48,515 nt of DNA, from assembly GCA_944331835.1 (NCBI GenBank), contig CALVIU010000002.1, positions 1-48,515 of the forward strand, read 5' to 3'. Origin of the DNA: an uncultured Bacilli bacterium (GTDB taxonomy: Bacteria; Bacillota_I; Bacilli_A; RF39; UBA660). The translations under genes and the position numbers were made by a program. This document shows, piece after piece, positions 42,389-48,515 of the stretch. The stretch's first letter is position 1. Each line of letters starts with the position of its first letter. The notes beneath the pieces are model-generated. The model was not told the origin of the DNA and searched no databases. It was given only the letters and a program-made list of their open reading frames with translations.

Positions 42389-43021
42389 ATGAAAGTTGTT
42401 CGCATGTTTTTAGATATTTTAATGTTTATTTTGATGCTTATTTTAATGGGACCTCATATTTACCACATTTATTCTTTTTATAATTCATCATACATTAAAT
42501 GTTAGATATTATAAAAATATTTTTAAAGGAAAATACAATTTTATGAGAATATTCATGCTAGTAATTGATATTGCCTTATTTATAGCCATGCTTGGTATGA
42601 TGATTAGTAGTGTAATTATTTCTAGTGATGTTTTTGCCTTTTTAAATATTCCAACTTCATCATTCGGCAGAAATTTACATATGGTATCAACTGCCTGGAG
42701 CTTTGTTTTAATGGCTATGCATGTTGGTCTTCATTTAAATGCAATAGTTTACAAAATAAAAAATAAATTAAAGTCTAGTAATTTTAATATGTTTCATATC
42801 TACTGCTAATTGTTATTCTTATTTATGGTATATATAGTTTTATAAAACATAAGCTATGGGAAGATACGTTTTTGTTAACTCATTTTAAATTCTTTGATTA
42901 CGATCAAAACCCAATTATATTTTATTTAGAGATGCTATCGATTGTCATACTTATAGCCACAGTAACTTATTTATTAATTAAATTTAGTAATAAAAGAAAA
43001 AGCAAAAATAGTGCAGAGTAA
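42389..43021 (+). pseudogene. DUF4405 membrane protein broken by two frameshifts
   Basis: Three frames together match one DUF4405 (cytochrome b-like, heme-associated) protein. Frame one starts at ATG 42389 ('MKVVRMFLDILMFILML') to about 42455. Frame two begins by about 42457 ('TFILFIIHHTLNVRYYKN') and runs through 'LHMVSTAWSFVLMAMHVGLHL' to about 42795. Frame one resumes with 'SYLLLIVILIYGIYSF' to TAA 43019-43021. The first break seems also to have lost some of the segment between helix 1 and IHH. The longest uninterrupted piece is 42543-42809. Either a pseudogene or assembly error. Confidence 0.75.
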
Positions 43022-43034
43022 TCTGCATTTTTTC
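43012..43034 (+). terminator. Intrinsic terminator of the flavodoxin operon
   Basis: TGCAGA (43012-43017) pairs with TCTGCA (43022-43027) around GTAA, followed by TTTTTT. It overlaps the DUF4405 stop. Confidence 0.75.
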
Positions 43035-43035
43035 G

Positions 43036-43065
43036 TTGTCTAGTTTTATTTAATTATTATATAAT
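43036..43065 (+). promoter_or_regulatory. copA promoter
   Basis: TTGTCT (43036-43041), 18 bp, TATAAT (43060-43065). No CopY- or CsoR-type operator is obvious. Confidence 0.55.
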
Positions 43066-43081
43066 ATAATTAGTGATTGAT

Positions 43082-45256
43082 ATGAAGAAAATAGTTTTAA
43101 AAATCTCAGGGATGACTTGTAGTGCTTGTTCTTCAGGATTGGAAAAATACCTTTCTAAACAAAAAGGAATAATTAGCGCATCCGTAAATTTAGTATTATC
43201 CTTAGCAACAGTAGAATATGATAGTATTTCAGTTAAGACAATTGAAAAATATATTTCGGAAGCAGGTTTTAAAAGTCTCGGCGAATTTAAAAGAATAGAT
43301 GAATTAGAATCTAATTCTAGTGATAAACATAAATTAATTATTTTAGGTGTAGTTATAATATTTTTAATGTATGTTTCTATGTATCATATGATTAATGCTC
43401 CAGCATTCCCATTGCTTAATCATAATCATCCCGTAATATTAGCAACATTTATGCTATTAGTATCAATTATATTTTTAATCTATGGTTTCGATATTATCCA
43501 AAGTGGTATTAAAAATTTAATTCACAGAATGCCCAACATGGATACTCTCGTAATGTTTAGTGTCATTTGCAGTTTTTTATATAGTCTTTATGGATACATC
43601 CAAATAGTTTTTGGTAACTATGACTTTATTCACAATCTATATTTTGAATCTACTTGTATGGTTATTTATTTTATTAAGTTAGGACGTTTCATTGAAACCC
43701 TTGGTAAAGATAAAACTAAGAGTGCTCTAAAAGAGTTAGTGCAAATTACTCCCGAATATGCAGTATTAAAAAAAGATAATGAAGAAATTAAAGTAACCAT
43801 CGATGAAGTTAAAGAAGATGACTTGCTCATGAGTAAAGCCGGAGAAAAAATTGCCGTCGACGGTGTAGTTGCCAGTGGTAAGAGTTATGTTGATGAATCT
43901 TTTATCACTGGAGAAGCAAATCCCATTTTAAAAAAGGCTGGAGATAATGTTATCGCCGGATCCATCCTTTATGATGGTTATTTGGAATACAATGCTAAAA
44001 GAATTGGTAAGTCTTCGACGATATCACAAATTATTGAAATAGTTATTAATGCAACTTCTAATAAGAGCAAGATTGAGCGTCTTGCTGATAAAATAAGTGG
44101 TTATTTTGTCCCAATAGTTATAGGTATAGCTATATTATCATTCATAATACATTTACTTGTTGGAACAGCTTTTGCAGATTCCCTAACACATTTTGTAACT
44201 ATTTTAGTTGTTGCTTGTCCTTGTGCTTTAGGACTAGCAGTACCTCTAGTAAATGTTGTTGCTAATGGCTTATGTGCTAAAAAAGGAATATTTTTGCGTA
44301 ATGGTGAAGTCTTAGAAAAAGCTAAAGATATCGATACAATAGTATTTGATAAAACAGGAACAATAACCTATGGTAAATTAAATGTTTATAAAATGTTTAA
44401 TTATTCTAAACTTCCAGATAAAGAATTATTAAACATAGTTGCCAGCATTGAATCACTATCTAATCATCCAATGTCTAAAGCCTTCAAAGTAAAAGAAAAA
44501 CTAAATGTTACTAACTATCAAGTTATCCCAGGTAAAGGGATAAAGGGTAGTATTAATCATAAAACCTATTATCTTGGTAATGCTAGTATCTTAAAAGATT
44601 TAAATATTGAAGATGAGTATACAAAAAACTATCAAGAATTAACTACTACTGGTTGTAGCATAATCTATGTTATTCAAGATAATAAAGTTATTGCTTTAAT
44701 TGGTCTTCGAGATACAATTAGAAAAAATGTTAAGAGCGTTATTAAGAAATTTCAAAAATCCGGAATTGAAGTCATAATGCTTACCGGAGATAATAAAGAA
44801 ACTTCTAGTATTATTGCTCGTGAAATAGGTATTACCAACATCTTTGCTGATGTTTTACCCCAAGATAAAGCAAATACTATTGATAATTTTATTAATGATG
44901 GTAAAAAAGTTGCCATGGTAGGTGATGGTATCAATGATGCTCCGGCCTTAGTAAAATCTACTGTTGGTATAAGCATATCCGATGGCACCGATATAGCAGC
45001 ATCTTCATCAGATGTAATATTGATGAATAATGATATAAGTAATATTCTAGATTTAATTAATATTAGTAAAAAATCTTATCGTGTTATTAAACAAAATTTA
45101 TTCTGGGCATTTATCTACAATTTATGTATGATACCTATTGCTGCTGGAGTATTTACAAATATAGAAATGACTCCGATGTTTGGCAGTATTGCTATGACTA
45201 TAAGTAGTTTAACCGTTGTTTTAAATTCGTATATATTTGGAAGGAGGAAAATATAA
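43082..45256 (+). CDS. copA: Copper-translocating P-type ATPase
   Basis: CopA exports Cu(I). ATG 43082 gives 724 residues. An N-terminal heavy-metal-associated domain has 'GMTCSAC'. The transport site is C379-P-C381 ('VACPCALGLA'), the phosphorylated aspartate is D423 in 'DKTGT', 'SNHPMSKA' is the HP motif and 'GDGINDAPAL' is the hinge. Eight transmembrane helices are expected. GTGAT precedes the ATG. It overlaps copZ by one base. Confidence 0.95.
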   Translation: MKKIVLKISGMTCSACSSGLEKYLSKQKGIISASVNLVLSLATVEYDSISVKTIEKYISEAGFKSLGEFKRIDELESNSSDKHKLIILGVVIIFLMYVSMYHMINAPAFPLLNHNHPVILATFMLLVSIIFLIYGFDIIQSGIKNLIHRMPNMDTLVMFSVICSFLYSLYGYIQIVFGNYDFIHNLYFESTCMVIYFIKLGRFIETLGKDKTKSALKELVQITPEYAVLKKDNEEIKVTIDEVKEDDLLMSKAGEKIAVDGVVASGKSYVDESFITGEANPILKKAGDNVIAGSILYDGYLEYNAKRIGKSSTISQIIEIVINATSNKSKIERLADKISGYFVPIVIGIAILSFIIHLLVGTAFADSLTHFVTILVVACPCALGLAVPLVNVVANGLCAKKGIFLRNGEVLEKAKDIDTIVFDKTGTITYGKLNVYKMFNYSKLPDKELLNIVASIESLSNHPMSKAFKVKEKLNVTNYQVIPGKGIKGSINHKTYYLGNASILKDLNIEDEYTKNYQELTTTGCSIIYVIQDNKVIALIGLRDTIRKNVKSVIKKFQKSGIEVIMLTGDNKETSSIIAREIGITNIFADVLPQDKANTIDNFINDGKKVAMVGDGINDAPALVKSTVGISISDGTDIAASSSDVILMNNDISNILDLINISKKSYRVIKQNLFWAFIYNLCMIPIAAGVFTNIEMTPMFGSIAMTISSLTVVLNSYIFGRRKI

Positions 45257-45459
45257 TGGAATATAAATTGACAATCAATGGTATGAAATGTGAAGGATGC
45301 GTAAATAGAATCAATAATGTTTTAAGTACCATTAAAGGGGTAGAATCATTTAATGTATCTTTAGAGACTAAAGCATTAACTATTAAAGTAAAAAAAGAAA
45401 AGACATTAAATGAAGTAATTACTAAGATTGAAAATATGGGATTTAAAGTGGAAAGATAA
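45256..45459 (+). CDS. copZ: Copper chaperone CopZ-like HMA protein
   Basis: The 67-residue protein is a single heavy-metal-associated domain with 'MKCEGC' (CxxC for Cu(I)). It is translationally coupled to copA (TAATG), with AGGAGG upstream. It delivers copper to CopA or a regulator. Length and fold are exactly those of CopZ. Confidence 0.93.
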   Translation: MEYKLTINGMKCEGCVNRINNVLSTIKGVESFNVSLETKALTIKVKKEKTLNEVITKIENMGFKVER

Positions 45460-45560
45460 AAAAAGTCCGGTTTTCGAGAAAAAAGTCCGGTTTTTGATTC
45501 AAAAATAACGCAAAAACCGAACTTTTGTGATAAAATTAACTAAAAAAGTCCGGTTTTCGA
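45457..45560 (+). repeat. AAAAGTCCGGTTTT repeat cluster
   Basis: Three direct copies of AAAAAGTCCGGTTTT(C/T) have GTCCGG at 45465, 45485 and 45548, the first two spaced exactly 20 bases. One inverted copy, CAAAAACCGAACTTTT (45511-45526), pairs with copy two to make a 16-bp hairpin with one mismatch. The third copy lies in the predicted 5' leader of the next gene. Confidence 0.85.
45528..45536 (+). promoter_or_regulatory. Extended -10 promoter for the HIT/ASCH cassette
   Basis: TGA-TAAAAT at 45528-45536, immediately after the inverted repeat copy and before the third direct copy. It lies about 40 bp from the gene at 45579. Confidence 0.5.
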
Positions 45561-45578
45561 AAATAAAGGAGTTAAAAT

Positions 45579-46118
45579 ATGGAAAAATACGTTAAAGTAA
45601 TGTTTGGAATTAATAGTGGAGCAGGTGATTTTCAATATGAAATTGGCAGATTAAATGTAGCAACCATTTGGAACCCAAAAGCAAAGTCCGGAAAAGAATT
45701 CGGTGGATTTAATTTTTCAACTGAAGAAAAAATATTAAGATGGTTACATCGGGGAGATACAATTTATGATGTAGAAATTCCTGATGGTGCTGAAGTAATA
45801 GATGTAGTAGAATCGGCAACACCTCACGGAGTATTTAGAACAAATAAAATAATATTAAAAAATCCTCGTAAAGTTACTGATGAAATGGCTCTAGAATTTT
45901 ATAAAAAATCTACTATTCCTGAATTTGCTTATTATAAAGCAATGGCGGCAGTTGCAGTAATGAATTATAAAAATACAGCAATGCAAATATTTAAAGATAA
46001 AGTTAATAAAGATAATATAAAAGTAGTGTTAGAAGAATGGAATGATTTTATAGATAAAAAAGATGATAGAACAAATGAAACTGTAGAACTAATAGAAAGT
46101 ATGTTAAATAATTTTTAA
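45579..46118 (+). CDS. Hypothetical protein of the cassette (GFNFSTEEKILRWLHRGDTIYDV type)
   Basis: The 179-residue protein has no signal or membrane segment. Its N-terminal half is beta-rich with 'FGGFNFSTEEKILRWLHRG' and 'YDVEIPDGAEVIDV', then 'PHGVFRTNKIIL'; the C-terminal half is helical ('EEWNDFIDKK'). The first half is reminiscent of small phage-related or ADP-ribosyltransferase-like beta folds ('YDVEIP..A.V'), but I cannot name a family. AAAGGAG precedes the ATG. It leads the cassette. Confidence 0.65.
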   Translation: MEKYVKVMFGINSGAGDFQYEIGRLNVATIWNPKAKSGKEFGGFNFSTEEKILRWLHRGDTIYDVEIPDGAEVIDVVESATPHGVFRTNKIILKNPRKVTDEMALEFYKKSTIPEFAYYKAMAAVAVMNYKNTAMQIFKDKVNKDNIKVVLEEWNDFIDKKDDRTNETVELIESMLNNF

Positions 46119-46136
46119 TATAATGAGGTTGATAAA

Positions 46137-46577
46137 ATGAATATTTATGAAAGTAAAAATTGGGAAGTAGTATTTGTTAAATGGGGGCAAGAATTTGTAG
46201 GAGATTGCATTATATCTTCTAAAAAAGAATCTCTTAGTGATTTAACCAACGAAGAATGGGTAGAACTAGGAAAAATTGAAAAAGAATTAGAAAGAGTTTG
46301 TAAAAAACTTTTTAATGCAACAATGTTTAATTTTGCTTGCCTGATGAATAATGCTTATCGTGATAACGAAAAACCACATGTCCATTTTCATTTTATTCCT
46401 AGATACAAAAAAGAACTTGAATTATTTGGTAAGAAATATAAAGATATTCATTTTGGATATAATTTTTGGAAATGGGAAAATGATGAGCAAAGTAAACAAC
46501 CTGACATTTTTACTAAAGAAGAAAAGTATGCTATATTTGAAATGATAAAAAAGGAGTTTAATTTAGAAAATGACTAA
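46137..46577 (+). CDS. HIT-like nucleotide-binding protein
   Basis: The 146 residues end in a histidine triad: H81-V-H83-F-H85 in 'KPHVHFHFIPRY', typical of HIT hydrolases/transferases acting on nucleotides. 'GDCIISSKKESLSDLTNEEW' is the usual N-terminal half. A C-terminal helix follows. It overlaps the next gene by eight bases. The precise nucleotide substrate is unknown. Confidence 0.85.
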   Translation: MNIYESKNWEVVFVKWGQEFVGDCIISSKKESLSDLTNEEWVELGKIEKELERVCKKLFNATMFNFACLMNNAYRDNEKPHVHFHFIPRYKKELELFGKKYKDIHFGYNFWKWENDEQSKQPDIFTKEEKYAIFEMIKKEFNLEND

Positions 46578-47403
46578 AGATGAAATAAGAAATAAAATAA
46601 TAAGTTTAAAAAGTGATGAAGAAATAAAGACTTTTGTAGAGTCTAGAATTGCTGAATTAGAAAATAATAGTGGGGAGGCAACTGTTGGGCAAGGTTATAC
46701 AGATTCTTTTTCTGAATATATTTCTGATAAGGTACATTATAAGGCTGCCGCAAAGATTAAAGATAAAGAATGTCCTGATTTAGTTTATGATGATTTAACA
46801 CCATATTATAATTTAGTTAACGAACTTAACAAAAATGGTAATTACGCAGTATTAACATTATTTACAACCATATTTTATATAGTTAATGATTATTTGCCAT
46901 CAGATGACATTGGCTGGGGAAGAGCGCTTACATATTTTTCGCACCATGAAAAACGTTTGTCTATCAAAACTGTAAGGGAAAATGGCTGTGCTTTTTGTTC
47001 TGAAAAATCCGGAATGGCACACAATTTATTTAAGTTTTTAGGAATTGATTCGGAAGTTATTTGTGGAGCAAGGGGGAAAGACTTACATGCCTTTAATATG
47101 ATTTATCCAAATGGCTATGGTAATGAACCGATGATTTTATATGATCCATCATTTTTTGTTGACTTTATTAAGAATGATAAAAAAATATCATTAGGATACT
47201 TTAAGGCATTTAAAAAAGAGGCTTACGAATCCTTTAAACAAGGTATTCCAACCGAACTTGATTTAAGTAAAACTGAAGTTAATTATCGAAGACTATATGG
47301 TAATGCATTAGATGGCTATGAATTTAAAGATGAACATCCTGTTTATGTTTATGGACTTGATGCTAGCAGAAATTATATTGATAGTCTTGGTGGTGGAAGA
47401 TAA
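46570..47403 (+). CDS. Transglutaminase-like protein
   Basis: The 277-residue protein contains C143 in 'FCSEKSGMAHNLFKFLGI', H173 in 'LHAFNMIYP' and D192 in 'LYDPS'. This is the Cys-His-Asp order and spacing of the transglutaminase/protease-like fold. An unusual extra cysteine (C140) is nearby. No signal peptide is seen, so it acts inside the cell. It sits between the HIT and ASCH genes. Confidence 0.75.
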   Translation: MTKDEIRNKIISLKSDEEIKTFVESRIAELENNSGEATVGQGYTDSFSEYISDKVHYKAAAKIKDKECPDLVYDDLTPYYNLVNELNKNGNYAVLTLFTTIFYIVNDYLPSDDIGWGRALTYFSHHEKRLSIKTVRENGCAFCSEKSGMAHNLFKFLGIDSEVICGARGKDLHAFNMIYPNGYGNEPMILYDPSFFVDFIKNDKKISLGYFKAFKKEAYESFKQGIPTELDLSKTEVNYRRLYGNALDGYEFKDEHPVYVYGLDASRNYIDSLGGGR

Positions 47404-47409
47404 TAACCT

Positions 47410-47802
47410 ATGAAAGTATTAAGTTTAACTGAACCTTATGCAACTTTAATAAAAGAAAATAAAAAGAAAGTAGAAACACGTAGTTGGAAAACAAATTATC
47501 GTGGTGAACTTTACATCCATGCCAGCCTTACTAAAGGAAAAATAAAACCAGAATTATTATCACTTATTGATAAAGATAATTTGAATTATGGTTGCATAAT
47601 TTGCAAATGTAGACTTGTAGATTGTATTTATATGACCGATGAGTATGTCGATAAAATGAAAAAAGAAAACTATCAAGAGTATATTTGTGGTGAATACCAA
47701 GAAGGAAGATATGCTTGGATTTTAGATAACATTGAACCTTTAGAAACTCCAATTAAGGCAAAAGGGCAACTTAGTATATGGAATTATGAAATTGATACTT
47801 AG
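47410..47802 (+). CDS. ASCH-domain protein
   Basis: The 130-residue ASCH (PUA-related beta-barrel) domain is predicted to bind RNA or modified nucleotides. Visible are 'VLSLTEPYATLIKENKKKVETRSW', 'YRGELYIHASLTKGK' and 'GCIICKCRLVDC'. The length equals a single ASCH domain. Its stop overlaps the terminator that ends the cassette. Confidence 0.85.
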   Translation: MKVLSLTEPYATLIKENKKKVETRSWKTNYRGELYIHASLTKGKIKPELLSLIDKDNLNYGCIICKCRLVDCIYMTDEYVDKMKKENYQEYICGEYQEGRYAWILDNIEPLETPIKAKGQLSIWNYEIDT

Positions 47803-47823
47803 TTTTACACTAAGTGTTTTTTC
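47797..47823 (+). terminator. Intrinsic terminator of the cassette
   Basis: ACTTAGT (47797-47803) pairs with ACTAAGT (47809-47815), followed by G and six T residues. Confidence 0.75.
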
Positions 47824-47851
47824 TTGCCTTTTAAATTGTATATGATATACT
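47824..47851 (+). promoter_or_regulatory. Promoter abutting a terminator
   Basis: TTGCCT (47824-47829), 16 bp, TATACT (47846-47851), with TGA as extended -10. The -35 directly follows the terminator T-run, as at 34276. Confidence 0.6.
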
Positions 47852-47878
47852 TAAAGTAGCAAAGGAGGATATAAGGCT

Positions 47879-48328
47879 ATGAAAAAAAGATTGTTAGGTA
47901 TATTTTTAATTATGTTGGGCTTTTCACTAACAGGATGTAATAAAGATGATGCTAACGTTCCAGAGAAAAATGAAACTGTATATGTTGAAAGTGAAATAAT
48001 AGATAATTTGAAAAATACTGTAAGAGTAGACATAAGAGAATTAACGGAAGATAAAATAGTTGGCACAATCACAGATAGTGAAACTATTAACGAATTAATC
48101 GCTGCAATTTCAACTAGTAGTTATAGCGGATCTGATTGTCTAGCGGATGCTCATCAAATGGAACTAGAAATGTATGACGAAAACGATAATTTGTTAGATA
48201 CAATTGATTTTTGGCCAAACATAGAAAGAATTAGACCGGAAAACTCATCCAATAACTGTTATTTTAATGTCCAAGGTGAAAACACAGTTAAAAATATAAT
48301 CGAAAGTGAAACTGATTATAAGTTTTAA
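47879..48328 (+). CDS. Lipoprotein, hypothetical
   Basis: The 149-residue protein has a type II signal peptide with lipobox 'LTGC' (Cys about residue 20). A mature acidic domain with two further cysteines follows. AAAGGAGG precedes the ATG. No family is recognised. A second lipoprotein gene follows eight bases later. Confidence 0.75.
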   Translation: MKKRLLGIFLIMLGFSLTGCNKDDANVPEKNETVYVESEIIDNLKNTVRVDIRELTEDKIVGTITDSETINELIAAISTSSYSGSDCLADAHQMELEMYDENDNLLDTIDFWPNIERIRPENSSNNCYFNVQGENTVKNIIESETDYKF

Positions 48329-48336
48329 GGAGAAAA

Positions 48337-48515
48337 ATGAAAAAGATAATAATATTAGCAATTTTATGTTTAACTTTAACAGGATGCCAAGGCACACCTA
48401 AACAAGAAGTAGACATACCATTCAATCCCAATTACACTTTGACAATAGAATTAGATGGCGAATCTATAACTAATACAGGCTTATCATTTACTGTTTCTGA
48501 AGATATGGAAAATCC
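48337..48515 (+). CDS. Lipoprotein, partial (cut by window end)
   Basis: ATG 48337 with AAGGAG begins 'MKKIIILAILCLTLTGCQ', a lipoprotein signal with lipobox 'LTGC'. The open frame runs off the window after about 59 residues. It is co-directional with the preceding lipoprotein. Function not determinable. Confidence 0.7.
   Translation, partial: MKKIIILAILCLTLTGCQGTPKQEVDIPFNPNYTLTIELDGESITNTGLSFTVSEDMEN

Noticed and set aside
45457-45560. CRISPR array
   Set aside because: Only three direct copies of about 15 bases with unequal spacing, one inverted copy, no spacer-like segments of constant length and no cas genes.
1-48515. tRNA or rRNA genes
   Set aside because: No sequence resembling a cloverleaf with TTCRANYC or rRNA was seen in the gaps, though tRNA detection by eye is not exhaustive.

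Overview
This window is about 30% GC, with short intergenic gaps, mostly co-directional genes, extended -10 promoters (TGnTATAAT-like) and standard stop codons; all three stops are used as terminators. Together with Gram-positive features (single-membrane lipoproteins, GH25 lysozyme, a D,D-carboxypeptidase with a C-terminal anchor, undecaprenol kinase, CotF-like coat proteins), this points to an AT-rich, probably fermentative (L-lactate dehydrogenase) Bacillota of class Bacilli. An uncultured gut lineage of the RF39/'Mollicutes-like' type would fit, but that placement is inference and no rRNA is present to test it.

Layout. 1-2.7 kb: a membrane-anchored propeller/zincin protein, a small hypothetical, and a scar where a truncated XRE regulator abuts a truncated surface-protein fragment. 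2.7-9.3 kb: housekeeping (gltX, cysS, dacA-type carboxypeptidase, uppS, L-ldh). 9.3-14.4 kb: a glycosyltransferase, a MerR-DUF362 fusion broken by a stop codon, two tandem ORF6N genes, and a zincin-like protein. 14.4-21.9 kb: dgkA, csaA, a degenerate Fic protein, a methyltransferase, a class I amidotransferase, uvrB, ppaC and an SDR. 22-27.3 kb: a GH25 lysozyme, a membrane-bound XRE regulator, hypotheticals and two convergent CotF-like genes. 27.3-36.6 kb: an ABC exporter next to a two-component system, hypotheticals, and a second ABC transporter. 36.6-41.3 kb: ogt, a probable type I toxin-antitoxin locus that is absent from ordinary ORF prediction, and an operon of a two-gene minimal SUF system, gpmA, a TetR regulator and a cation efflux protein. 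41.3-45.5 kb: a MerR-type promoter driving flavodoxin, cyclophilin-like protein and a frameshifted DUF4405 membrane protein, then copA and copZ. 45.5-48.5 kb: a repeat-preceded cassette (unknown, HIT, transglutaminase-like, ASCH) and two lipoproteins, the last cut by the window end.

How the parts connect. Cell-envelope functions recur (UppS and DgkA for undecaprenyl phosphate, the carboxypeptidase, GH25, two ABC systems). Redox and metal homeostasis recur as well (MerR promoters, flavodoxin, minimal SUF, CDF, CopA/CopZ). The MerR gene at 10.4 kb and the flavodoxin operon at 41.4 kb share an identical promoter layout, with a -35, a dyad in the same register and a 19-bp spacer, suggesting one small regulon.

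The most unusual signals are: (i) a DNA palindrome at the same codon position in both ORF6N paralogues, kept as a palindrome although its sequence has changed; (ii) the compact type I toxin-antitoxin candidate at 37.1-37.4 kb; (iii) the two-gene SMS-like iron-sulfur system without cysteine desulfurase or scaffold alongside; and (iv) the AAAAGTCCGGTTTT repeats before the cassette at 45.5 kb. Several broken genes (two in-frame TAA codons, three frameshifts, one chimeric junction) suggest ongoing decay or, in part, assembly error.
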